48,748 bases of DNA from Branchiostoma floridae (taxonomy: Eukaryota > Chordata > Leptocardii > Amphioxiformes > Branchiostomatidae). The position numbers were made by a program, and so were the translations under genes. How positions within the stretch are numbered: position 1 is the stretch's first letter; each line of letters begins with the position of its first letter. This document shows, piece by piece, positions 1-12,900 of the stretch. Below the pieces are notes generated by a model. The model was not told the DNA's origin and did not search any database. It saw only the letters and a program-made list of their open reading frames with translations. The stretch covers positions 1 through 48,748 of the forward strand of contig NW_023365809.1 of NCBI RefSeq assembly GCF_000003815.2, read 5' to 3'.

Positions 1-269
1 ACGTTAGTTCACTTTTATTCGCAGGGCAACCTTTATCCGTTGTATTTTGGGATATTAAGTTGACGTAGACAGCACGTGTTTGGACGTACGGCGGGTTGTG
101 CCCTTAGCTTTAACTACTAGAGATAGAAAGGGGACGTTATAAAAAGCTGCCAGTTCAGATGAGACTGTGCAAATATTGTTCAACAGATGCAGTGAAAGAT
201 ATTTTATTTCTAACTGCCATCATTATAAGTAGAATGTAGACACATCGTTGTCATATGTCTATGAGGTTA

Positions 270-612
270 CCTTAAGCTAAGGGCACAACCCGCTGTACGC
301 GCAAATACGTCCTGTCTACGTGCCAAAGCGTGGGCAATTTTTTTTTATCCGTAAGTGGTAAGTACCGCCTCCGTACAAACTCGTAGGGAATCCGACGTAT
401 TTTGGATCACGCAGACAAGCCGTAGAACTTAACGTGCAGGCAAAACTTTGTGTGCCATCAGGATGCGGATTTGCCTCCCGTACGTGCCAGTACGGGCGAC
501 GCGCCTGCCCTGTACAGTCTGAACGTTTTCAGAAATACGTGGCGGACGTGGCCTCCCAAAAAAAACGTACGGACAAATTGCAAGTACGGCGGGTTGTGTC
601 CTTAGCTTTAAA
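270..612. mobile_element. MITE with about 28-bp terminal inverted repeats; partial second copy at 1-118
   Basis: Left end CTTAAGCTAAGGGCACAACC and right end GGCGGGTTGTGTCCTTAGCT are inverted repeats; the interior is rich in ACGT. The same right end occurs at 84-115, suggesting a truncated neighbour copy cut by the window edge. Confidence 0.6.
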
Positions 613-1334
613 GACAGAAGAAAATTGTCCAGACTGAAATCTAGTACAAATTATGATATGAATACATAAAATCTTTAAGAAAGCAAAATAAAACACAACA
701 TAATTTCATATGAAGTTGAAGAACTTTATTGCACGACAATTGTACACGGTACAATGTATGGCAACAATTATTACAGGGCCAGGGCTGATACAAGTCTTTG
801 ATATAGTGTTACAATCGAGTTGGGCTAATCATATACATGTAAGACATTACTTTCTGCATGTACTTGCGATTCTTTTCGCTAGGCGGATCACATAAAGCAT
901 CACCTTATGGCGCTAGACGGATCTACTGCGTACTCGGATCCACTGCAAATCTGTTATTATATTGGTTACACTAACACCTATGTCGTAGTTTTCCGTATAG
1001 AAAATGTTAAGAAAAATGCTTGAGTGAAATATTTTACTTTTCTAAAATGATTTTATACTACAGTGGATGTCAGCTCATGAATGCGATTGTTAATTGTTAG
1101 ATAATCTTATGTAATCCTTACTTCCGTATCAACACATCAAAGTTTTAACTTTGATGTGTTGTATCTCGGCTAAGTTATTCAATAAGTAAATCTTGTATTT
1201 TAAAAACTTTTTAAATTCTGATTTGTCTGATGATTTTTGTAGTATCATCTAGCGTGTGCAAGTTAGACGTCAAAATATTTTAATAATCTAGTTCAATGAG
1301 ATTCTACGAATTAAAAAGTGTTCTTGTTGGATTA

Positions 1335-1416
1335 TGTGTGTGTGTGTGTGTGTGTGTGTGAATGTATGTGTGTGAATGTATGTGTGTGTACCAGTGTGTG
1401 TGTGTGTGTGTGTGTG
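1335..1416. repeat. GT dinucleotide microsatellite (interrupted)
   Basis: Long GT runs interrupted by AATGTATG units. Lies about 90 bp past the mosaic-gene stop codon, probably in the 3' UTR or flank. Confidence 0.9.
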
Positions 1417-1504
1417 ATATGTACACAATGCAGCTACGTTTCTCTGTGGAACTAGAAGTGTCATATAGCAGTATGGGTAAGTCTGACATCTCCGATTTCC
1501 TTCT

Positions 1505-4500
1505 TTAGGCACTGCCTCCCGGACGGGTCACGTGTTCGGCCGCCCGCTTGCAGATAAAGGATCGTGTGGCTCGTTCATCGCAGGACTCGTCATACCACTG
1601 GTCAGTTCCCCAGACGTTCTTCATCACTATGGCAACGCAGTAGTTGATCTTAGCGCCGTCCGGTTGTGGGAACCAGGTTCAGACATCCATAGGGGACTTA
1701 AGGTGGGATGGGAAAACAGTTTATACTATATATAGGGTGTACAATTCAAGGGATGTACAGTACTCATTTAGTGATTATGTCATACGTGCGTTGGTCTTGA
1801 TAACATTCGATACGGATGGTCTGGACCGGGTGATAACGTAGGTTATCACATATGGGCTTCTACTGTTATCACACGGGCTTACATCAGATAATTCGAACGC
1901 ACTTCAAGTGCGCTGCTGTCTAAAATTCGAATACACCGTGTTGTGTTCTATATGTATGTGCATCGGCATTTTACATGTACAAACCGTTTGTGTTTTTCAC
2001 ATTTCCTTTCCAGGTCTGTTGTAACTTGGTGTAAAGTTGCAAAGGTATAAAAGATTTTATGTCCTTTTTTCAGAGAGAACAAGGCTGGACTCCAAGCAAA
2101 TGTAGCCACGCGGTCGGGGTCTGAATCCAGAATTCATTTCCCGTGGACCGCTGGATACCGCTGGGTACCGGTGTTTTCACGGTAGGGTTACGGCTTCGAT
2201 TTGTTGCCGGCCCCCGGGTTTATTTTAACTCTGAGCTTTAAAAAAATCCAGGGGTCCTGCGTCGTGCCCCAAAATAGCCCTGTAGCCATATAGGGTTCCC
2301 TACGGGGTTACACAGGGGGTCACACACACCAAAAAAAGTGCAACAAAATAGCCCGTTAACTACCCATGGGGACCCCTTCTTGCAAATGGGACCGTAGCAT
2401 TTTAGACACTCACCAATCCATGTAAGTCACCGGAGTGCCATCGGTCCAGACAAAGGTTCGGTTCAGGAAGACATCGTACAGACCTGGGGACGACGAATTT
2501 GTGTTAGCCATCGATTCACATTTCTTGCTTTGTTAGCATTTACAGTTCTATCGGAGTTTGTAGGCATTACAAAATAAAATTTGAACTAGAAAGGCCGACA
2601 TTTGCTTAAGAGCAAATACAGCATATTTCAGCCATACCCCTTCCCACGCAACATTGGACTGTTCCAAATCACCCCTGCGCAAAAATGGAACATCCTCTTA
2701 ACAGTACATTATCCCCCAAAGTGGACTGGTATTGTGAATTGACTCCAGGTAAAAACAGAGCTTGCTTCTATTTTTCAGAAAATGACAATAATCACACCTT
2801 CCATTCAGAAAATTTTCATCATGACTGAAAATTGTTGAATGACTTCATGTAATGTCATTAACAATTTTCAGTACGATAACTAGGTGTAAGTTTAAAAAAG
2901 TATAAGCTCCTTGTGATGTGGGTACATTTATTATTGCAATGAACTTTTTTTATTCAAGTAGGGCATACGATTTAATAATTATCAAGCAGGTGCAGGTACT
3001 GTAGGAGCGTTTGTTTTCTTCAAGCTGTAAAACTGTTAAACTGTTTTACTTTGTATGCAATCAACCATCGAGCCTATTCTTATTTTAGTTGAACAACTTC
3101 CTGCCAGACCCGGAAGATACGATTGAACTTTGTTCGAGGATTTATTTTCGTCTGTCTGGTCAGTCTGTTCATACCCTGGCGCTGAGAGTGTTTTATTGGG
3201 CTGAAACTCTGGCAGTTTAAAGTTACTTACAATTTAAATGTTCAAAGTTTATGCCAAACAACAACAGCACTAGGAAATGTGGCCACTATAGACAGGTGGT
3301 CACTATAGAGAAAATGCTGATCTATTGACTAGGAGCCATACGTTACACATGATTTCAGTACACTGATCATTAATCATATAAACATTGCACAGGTAAGCCA
3401 ATTGTTTAGATGTACAATTAAGTTCAAATAATTCTGAAGAGAAATATTGATGAGAAAATAATCATTCTCGCCACTGTCTAACTAATAATTACGTATCAAA
3501 ACTAAACGCAGATTTTCTAACTAACGCACCTTTCGCCGACTTCATCATAGGACCGCCGGCTATCAATCAAACACGGCTGTTGATTAGACTTAGAGTTTCA
3601 AACAGTCATGTGCTGTGTGCCAGTTGACAGCGAACTTCATGCTACGTGATGTTTTACATTGCTTGGACCTTCTTTCCTACAGCGGTGCTTCTACAAAATA
3701 TTTAGACTGTAACACTGAGTTTTATAGAATAGAATTTGACGCAGAACAGCGTTTTTTGCTGGGTATTTTTTTTGAAACATGTCCGTGGGAATATCAGCGA
3801 GGCGGCGACGTAGGGATATCAGACCGTCAACAAAAGTCGCACGGCGGCTAACGGCGCAGCGAAGATACTAGCGCTATAAATAAGCGCTTCAACTAAGGAT
3901 GGCAACCCGTACAATATTTTTGTATACTGTTGAGCTAAGTAAAGTTTGTTGTTTATGAGGTTTTAGTTGTCTTTGAAGCTTTGACCCGAAATATTTTAAA
4001 GTCAAACTGCTGAAGAGAAGTAAGTGACTGCTACGATTATCGTAGATATGGCCCTAAAAAAACTGATAAAAGAAGCCTTCTCAATAGCCTAAAATGCAAG
4101 AGCTTCCGGGGGGGCTTCGCCCACCTGGGTCCCCCCCACAGTGGCCCTGCCCCTGGACCCCGCCAGGGACATTCGGCGGCCCCCGGACCCCTGTCCGACG
4201 CTTTGAAAAAATCCTGGCGAGAAGTCTGTACGGCCTGAGTCTTCAAGTTAACGTATTGTGTGGTCCCGCTTATGAATATTAATTAGCCTTCGCTTTCCTC
4301 TTCGCTGATTGGCTGAACCATTAATTGAATTAACTCTTCCTGCCGGCTAGACGCAGGTGCAGATGTCGGTTCTGTGGGGTGAACGTCCGAAAGGTCACGG
4401 CATGGAGAACGAAAGAAAACCAATTTCCCCTAAAAAAAGTGCTGTAATTAAGCCTTTTACAGTACTTTACGCCAAAAATTTTACTTGGATCATTTTACCA

Positions 4501-6967
4501 ACTATATTATGCCTATCTATACCAAATGTTACTCATACCAGGGANNNNNNNNNNNNNNNNNNNNNNNNNNNNNNNNNNNNNNNNNNNNNNNNNNNNNNNN
4601 NNNNNNNNNNNNNNNNNNNNNNNNNNNNNNNNNNNNNNNNNNNNTAGCTTTGTGATAACAACATACTCATACCAGGGGTACACGGGGTGAAAAATATACC
4701 GTTATAAGACCGTCAACAACAGTCGCACGGAGCTAACAGCGCAGCGAAAATACCATCGCTAGCGTTTCAACTTCGGATAACAAGTTATAAGTACTGTTGA
4801 ACTCAGTAACGTTAAAGTTTGTTTTTAGTTGCCTTTGACGGTTTGACCTGAAACAGTGTTACGCTAAACTCCTGAAGAGAAGTTAAGTGACTGCTGCGAT
4901 TATCATAGATATGCCCCTAAGAACTGATACAATATAAAGCCTTCTGAATAGTCTAAAATGCGAGAGCCTTAGGCGGGCTTTGCTCCCCCTGGCGGGAACA
5001 CTGCTATATACGGGATCATGAGGCCCCGCTTATGAATATTAATTAGCATTTGGCCTCCTCTTCGCTGATTGGCTAGGTCTTTGATTCAATTAACTCTCCG
5101 GCTGACGCGCACAGGTGTGGCTCTGTGCGGGGTCACAGAAGGTCACGTCAGGAGGCCAAAAGAAAACAAATTTCCCCTCAGAAAAGTGCCAAAATTAATC
5201 ATTTTAAAGTTGTTTATGTCAAAAATTTGACTTGAATCTTGTTACCAAGTATCTAATGCCTATCTATACCAAATTTCAGGTCATTTAATTGTAATACCAG
5301 GGTACAGGAGCCAAAAGTGTCCTTTTTTGGTCAAAAATTGGCCAAAAATCGCAAAAATAAGCATTTTGTTGCACTGTACACCAAAAGTGTTATTGAATTT
5401 ATATGAAGGGATTATCAAGGCACATCTGTGTCAAATTTCAGCTCATTCGGTTGCAATACCAAGGTACAGGAGCCAAAAGTGTCCTTTTTTGGTCAAAAAT
5501 TGGTCAAAAAATCGCAAAAATAAGCATTTTGTTGTACTGTACACCAAAAGTGTTCTTAAATTTATATGGGGGCATTATCAAGGCACATCTCTGTCAAATT
5601 TCAGCTCATTTGGTTGTAATACCAGGGTACAGGGGCCAAAAGTGTCCTTTTTTGGTCAAAAATTGGTCAAAAAATCGCAAAAATAAGCATTTTGCTGTAC
5701 TGTACACCAAAACTGATATTGAATCTATATGGGGGACTTATCAAGGCACATCTGTGCCAAATTTCAGCTCATTCGGTTATAATACCAGGGTACAGGGGGC
5801 CCAAATATACAGTTTTGGTCTTAAGATGACCAAAAAACCTTAATAAAATCATTTAAGAGACAGATATGGAAAAAATGAAAAAAACGCCCGAGGGTATTGG
5901 CCCACTCTACCCTTGTGCCAAATTTCAAGTCATTCGGTTGAGGAACAACGGAGATACCGTGTTCTGAAGATTTGACAGGAGAAAGAAACATTACGAATAC
6001 AATATATTTCACCATACCTATGGTATGGCTGAAATATAATTACGAATACAATATATTTCACCATACCTATGGTATGGCTGAAATATAATAAAAGTGTATC
6101 TTACCGAATGAATTACTAAATGTTTTGAGCTAAAATATTTCATACGCCTTTGTAGTAATACAATGATGTACACTAGTAATGTATGCACTGCGCAATCCAA
6201 TAGAGGGACCTGATTGGCTGTGCAACACAGATTTCCCGCCAAAGTGTTGCCCTGTGATTGGTCAGGCTGTTCCAAAGGGTATCGGCAAGTGATTAACGTG
6301 ATTAAGTGATTACTACTTTGTTTGACCTTGAAATGTGGCCGACAAATAGCAACATTTAGTGAGAAAGTTTGTCATATTACATCAATAGAACTAGATAAAT
6401 ACAATTTAAACTTTGATGCTTATTTTTGAGAAAACATCATTTTGAAATTTTGCTCACGAAAACCCTTTCCGACCCATAGATAAATAGAGGGTCATTCGTT
6501 GGTTTACGAATATTCGAATTCGCTCACTAATTGCATTGTACATGTTTGCTTTCATTCAGCAGATTTGCGTTTATCCATTTCTTTTATAAATCAGTCTTTT
6601 TATTGTTTATAAACAACGTAATTTTACAGAAAGAAAATCATGGCTTTTATCCATTTTTTTTACCATTTTCATTGATAACTGCCATTCGTTTCTACGTGCC
6701 AAGGAATTGTCATACGTAATGCTTGTGCGTAAACGTAACATGCCATACCAATGAAAAGCATTGGATCAGCGATGCGTTTGACGACAACGTTGGTGACCAA
6801 GAGTAGGTGAAGAAACTCCATTTCAGCCCGGTCAGCGACGCTGGTTAAGTTGGCACCAAACTCTCGGCACATGACGTCTGACTCCTCCCAGTTCACTGGT
6901 ACGTGATGCCTGACCGTCATGTAGCAGTTTCGGCGGAACAAATGCCAACCACACGGGCAAATAAAAC
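1505..6967 (-). CDS. Mosaic gene exons 34-36: C-type lectin domain 2 (QPD type) and stop
   Basis: Exons 6749-6967 (phase 1 to 1), 2414-2483 (1 to 2) and 1505-1673 with a TAA stop at 1505-1507. Sequence: [85 protein letters not shown] and SFICKR. The QPD motif is in the canonical place, so galactose-type binding is possible by family knowledge. The acceptor required for the last exon is TG rather than AG, and every in-frame AG upstream would include a TGA. The 4.3-kb intron between the first two exons contains satellite repeats and a 100-N gap. Confidence 0.72.
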
Positions 6968-9900
6968 CTAAGAAATACGACATAAACATGAAATAATGAC
7001 ATACTTCTTAACAGGGTATCCTTCTTCATGAAATCTGCAATCCTTGAAAATTAGGTAACGCTAGTTCACCATTGACCGCCGGGTAACCGATATCCGTTTT
7101 TTAATAAAACAGAGCATTTATAGATAACATGTCTACGGAGTACGGATATTCAAATTGCAATGCATATCTTTTCAAAATATGACAGTTTAAATCCACCATC
7201 CGTCGACTTGTATGTAATATGTAGACTTCATATCCCTAAATACGGTGTTTTTTTTAAACAGCGGATATAGATTACCCCGCGGATAAAGGTGAACTACCGT
7301 TATTTATATTTTGGCAGTTAGGTGTTGTTTGTACCTGCATCTGCAGGGATGTTCTTCACTTGTCGACTAGTGCTGAACGTACTGACATTGAACGTTGCCA
7401 GAAACCCGCGACTGTCTCCAAAATCAGTATTGTGACTCGTCGCCAGCATGACCAAACGCATTTCATTGGAGCTCGACACATAACGCTTCTGTTCGCCCTC
7501 GCCGCGACACAGCCCGTGGATCGTGTTCCACCCTACCGTCAGGAACCTGTCCCTGACCTGCAGCACGCGGCTGGCGCAGGGCAAATCAACGTCCAGTAGC
7601 AGAAGAGTGACGTAGCTTCCACGGGGACCATCGATGGTCCATACGCAGTAGGCTGAAGAAGGGAAGACGGTAGGGTATCCGGGGGTGTAGATCAGGCCAC
7701 AGCGGTATTGGTCAGGGTTGCCGCATCGTATATTCCCACAGGCTGTCTTCCTAGCCATGCAATCGTCGCACACTGAGAAAACAAACCCAATAGGAAGTAA
7801 ATCTTACAGAAATATCGGCAAATAGCTCTGACACAATGGTCTGTATTATAACATTCATAAATTTAAAGTAATACTACATGAAACATCATAAAAGTTATAA
7901 TAGTGTGTATAAGCTACAGCCTTTTCTATGCCTCAGGCAATACAGCTTTCCCTGCTATGTATAAGACCGTTCCCACAAGTCATTGCCAAGACAAATTTCC
8001 TATGGGATGTTTTAAGATATTTGGCAACTCAATCGCAGTGCTCTACTTACAGCTCCACTCCTAAGGCGTCGCCAAGAAATGTAATCTTAACGTCTGTCTA
8101 AAAACTACCCACATACTTATTTCATCACAATCCATCAATAGGTTCTGGAGTTAATTATTGCAACTCCACATATATAGTGTGGAAATATAAAATATAATAA
8201 ACAGAGACACGAACCGAAAACAATAAAACATTTTACGTACTAGGTAAAACAATCATTGGGAGGGGTTCAATAAATGAAGATAAAATCTTTCTTGTTGCCT
8301 TGCTGAATTCATGTATCGTGCGTTCTTTTTTTACGATGTTGTTGTGCCTGCCACTCTTCTTCTATTTATACTGCAAAGTCCCTATGCTACTGTATTGTAG
8401 ACTTCAGCCTATTTTTATAATCTCCAAGCAAACCAAAGCCGGCCAAAGTGAGATAGCCGGCTAAGGGGGTCAAACGGGCACCGGGTGCCGGCCGGCTATA
8501 CTCCTTTGCCAGCTACCTTTGATACTATCCCTAAGGCACCGTAGGGTCTGCTTGGGGACTACATTTGTACAGAGAATGTGTTGTCACCTTTATCCGTAGG
8601 GTAACCTATTTCCGTTGTTCCTAAAGAAAGGGCATTTAGGGATACCAAATCGACAGACGGTGGTTTCAAATTGCAGTGTTTTCAAACTATTTAGAAAGTT
8701 ATTTTAGCAGTTATTTTAGAAATTTGCACCATCCGATGACTTGATACATCTAATTGCCATGTCGCTGAAAATAACGGATAAAAGTTACCCCACGGATAAT
8801 GGTGAACTAGCTTTAGATACCTGTCATGTCTGGAATATATACATCTAGATCATCTCTTCTAGTCCCCTCTACATTTTGAAAGTCAGTGTAGTTTTCGGTA
8901 GTTTCACAGACATCGCCTCTGTTTGATGACGGGTCTAGAAATCGTAAAAAAAAAACGAGCGTGTAAACATTAATGAAAATTCCCAGAGTGTCAGACGGAG
9001 GCATCTTTAATTTTGTATTGATCAACATTCTTGCAAATGGCGTGCGGGGTCGTGTAAGTGATTAAGCCAACTTCTTTTTAGTGTATATTGTGTATACTGG
9101 GGGGAGGGGGACATGCTGCTTGTTTCAACAGAATCCAATACATTCCATAATATATAGATAGATTTAATTACATTCTTTGAGGAAATATCCCTTACTGTGT
9201 ACAATTAAGTGAATACATCTGATCAAGGACTGTTTAGACCTTAGAACCAGAAGCGTAAACAATACATTCAACACAGCATATTGATATATTCAATACCTGC
9301 TTTTTACTCCATTTTTTTGTATGTATGTAACTCTAGAACACATTTATCTGTGAAATAGTTTCAAATTTCAATATTTTCGTTTCATGGTAATTTGAAACCG
9401 CAGCAACACAAAATACCATTATCTGGGTTTTGTTGAAGTTGAATGAATATAATGATTAATAAAATGTAATTGACTTGAAGATAAACAGAATATGCAGATG
9501 AGTACAAATTAAAGTAGTCTTAATAATAAACAATAATATAACGTAATAAACAGTACATAACTGAAAACGAGATTAGCAGCAACAAAAGGAATCTTGACTA
9601 ATGTTTTCATTTCATTTCATTTCTAATGATAAACAATAATATAACGTAATTAACTAATGTATTTACAAAAGAACAGAATAATGCTAATGAATCAAACTAT
9701 TATCAAACCTTTCTCGCAGATGAATTCCTTCTCAATCAGACTGCAAGGTTGAAGACTCCAGGGACCTGTCAAGGTTTGAAAACATTATGTTGATAATATT
9801 ACGGGACCAAATATAGTCTCATACGTATATTCGTTGACATGCAGAATATATACGTCTATGATCGTCAAAATGCATTACTGTCATTGAATTGAATTCACAA

Positions 9901-12900
9901 TCTACTGTCAATTCCAAGTCACCAAGAGGGTTTTCAGATGATATTTATAACTATTTTAAAATAAAGGAATGTTTAATTCACAATACTTCTGAAAATACAA
10001 ATTTGAACATTTTAAAACTTATTTATTGATGTTGGGGGCATGTTGAAAGTAACTGCACAAATATATCTTTATTTAGAAAAAATTCAAACATTTAGGTGAT
10101 TCTTTCACCGTTAAAACATGTTCTAACAATTGACAACAAATGCAAACAAGACATATTTTGCAGGGACATGTTAATTGCTTTCTTCCCAGCCCACTGACTA
10201 ATTTTCTGACTGTTCTATCATGTCAAAACAACTAATTAATCTATGTTAGAACAGTTCCTAATTGGAAAGGTTTCTAACATGTTGGAATACGGTAGAAAAT
10301 ATTCAGAAAGATTGTTACAAATGTTTCAAAAAAGCTAAAACGAAAGGCAGCAAACGCACACGCGGTGATGTGGAATTGACTCTAACATACGGTACACGGA
10401 TTTCAAAACATACCATGGCCTTCTAGAAAGGCGCAGAAGGGATCATTAAATCTCCAAATATATTCCCGGAAATCAGCCAATGAAATGCCCTGTTCCTTGA
10501 ACGCATCACCCGCAAGACTTCCATCGCTCCAAGTAAAGTTGGCAATTTTCTGGAGAACAAAGCATCGGTGATTACGATCCGAGAGATTAAAGAAACAATC
10601 TACTTCAGAGCAATCCCTAAACAGAGACTGTGGGCGCCATAGACCTACTGCAATTTATGATCCACTGCTCACTAAGTCACGTGTTCTATCTGCATAACGT
10701 GACGTCACTGCAGCAGTGGATTGTAAATTTTCTTACAAAGACGGGTGCTGTTCAGTCGAAAATTTGGGTGAGTCCAATTTTTGTGTTGGATATTACAGTT
10801 AAACTAGTTCAAGAATGACTTTTACCAACACAGATGAACTTTCAAGTTAAGATCCGAACTTGCAATTGTCGCCAGAAAACTAGAAGATAATGTTTTCTCT
10901 TGTGCTCAAAACATTAGGCAAACGTCGAACATTATTGGATCGATGACATTCTTTTGCTGTTTGCAAAATTATGTTTGCATATGAGAATGTGTACTTTGAT
11001 ATGACCATTTTTGGTATCAGAGCAGAGTAGACAAAAGCAACTTGATCGAAGATACCTGTTTTTCCTTCTTGATCAGGACAGCAGCAAGCTTCATCCCTAT
11101 CCATCCATTCCCGATGTTGTCTAGGAGGAATTGGTTTTCCTCTGGTGTGTTGACAGCCGCCAGATGACCACCCAAAACTTGGCAGTACCTATCCGCAGCC
11201 CACCAGACAAGTGGTGACGGAAACTTCTGGTAGCAACTTTCTTCAAACATCGTCCAACCTTTACCACATGATGCGTCCTTTATGCGATGGTCTGCACCCC
11301 CCCCCCACCCCAAATAAAATCAATAGAAATCAGTATGCTGTCAAAATAGTAAAATTAGCAAATATCACAAAAGCTTTATTGACAGAACAAAACGTGTCTT
11401 TCGTATTCTCTACTAAAAATTACACAAAAATAAAAAAATCTACTTCCAAAATTTCATAGGATCATCATCATTATATAGGATGACAAACTTCATTTTACAC
11501 ATCATATTAGAATCTATGTACTTTAATACTTTAATCAATTAACGGAGTATCCATCTGTCAAACAGCATCAAAGGCAGACGAATCGTGCTTTGTAATTGCA
11601 TTTCTCTCCATACCGTGTTTATATTTGGGAAACCTTTATTTCGGACTGGGATGCAATTGTTCACTTTTGGGTAGATGTTATGTTGTAATGTGACTCTTTT
11701 GCATAGGGGTGATTTTGGAACATTTAATTTTTGGAAGGGATAGAGTGAAATATGTTATATTTGCTCGAAAACGTTGCCTTTCTGGTATAATTATATTTTA
11801 CCTTTTACGGGACATCCTAGCAGTTCTACCTCCCAGATAGTCCTGTCCTGCCATGAGTGCGGTGTAAGCCTGACCACCTTGGCCTGCACTGCTATGGCTA
11901 GATAATTCCCAGCACCATTCCCATCACCAGCATATATTGCTCCATTGGTAGATGCTTGGAATATCTAAGCCATTAAAGCATTTTAATTTTGACATTGGTG
12001 AATAGTTTCATCAGTAAATGAATAAAGAAACCATTTCTACATAGCCGTCTGTCACTTCAATGAGTGCAATTCTTACTAGTCTCTACCAATCTGACTACGC
12101 TGGCTATTATAGGGAGAAAAATTTGCCAGAGGAGTTGGTCGGCAGCGTGGATTGACTCCTTTGGCCAATTTCCCGATGTAAAATATTCTACGATCCCCGC
12201 ACCCCCGTAGGAAGGCCTGGTGGAAGCGAAATTCTGACTGCTTCACTGTACGTTTGCAACCAGTACAATGTGAATCAGTCAGAATTGCCCTGATGAATAA
12301 CCGAAACTAGCCTGAGTATCATCCTCCGTAGTAACCGCTGGCTCACGACTTTCGCTTGCTANNNNNNNNNNNNNNNNNNNNNNNNNNNNNNNNNNNNNNN
12401 NNNNNNNNNNNNNNNNNNNNNNNNNNNNNNNNNNNNNNNNNNNNNNNNNNNNNNNNNNNNNCGTGAGCCAGCGGTTACTACGGAGGAAGATACTCAGGCT
12501 AAACCGAAACGGCGGTGGAATTAAATCAACGGTTGTGTAAAAAGAGTATCTTTATTCATTTTAATTTTGAAATCTTTTGACTTATCTTTGAATTGGATGA
12601 AAAAAGTCAAAAGCTTCAAGAATGTAAAGCCGGTATCTCACTGAAGCTGCGGTACGTTGGCAACGTCACTGTGGTCGAGCGACTTGAAAAATTTCATCAA
12701 TAAAAAGGAACTTCAAGGTTTTACGCTGTGTGTGTTTTGTTGTCTTTTTAGTCATACTCCTGTACGTTTTGCACGATATTCCCATTATGACGCCAATGGT
12801 AACACAAATTCAATACAGGACGCAGTGAAGCCGTAACGTGCCGTGGTCCAATAAGTACCTTCGCCAGAATGGCAAGGTTATGTTTTGAGTCGATGCATGA

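Noticed and set aside
1288-1512. THTHTH-rich frames
   Set aside because: GT microsatellite downstream of the mosaic-gene stop.
2606-2700. Possible coding exon near CTLD2
   Set aside because: The sequence recurs at 17060-17110 and, inverted, at about 11710-11785, so it is a dispersed repeat.
5327-5843. Plus-strand frames of 119 and 146 codons with repeated motifs
   Set aside because: Translations of the 162-163 bp tandem repeat; periodic and without a domain.
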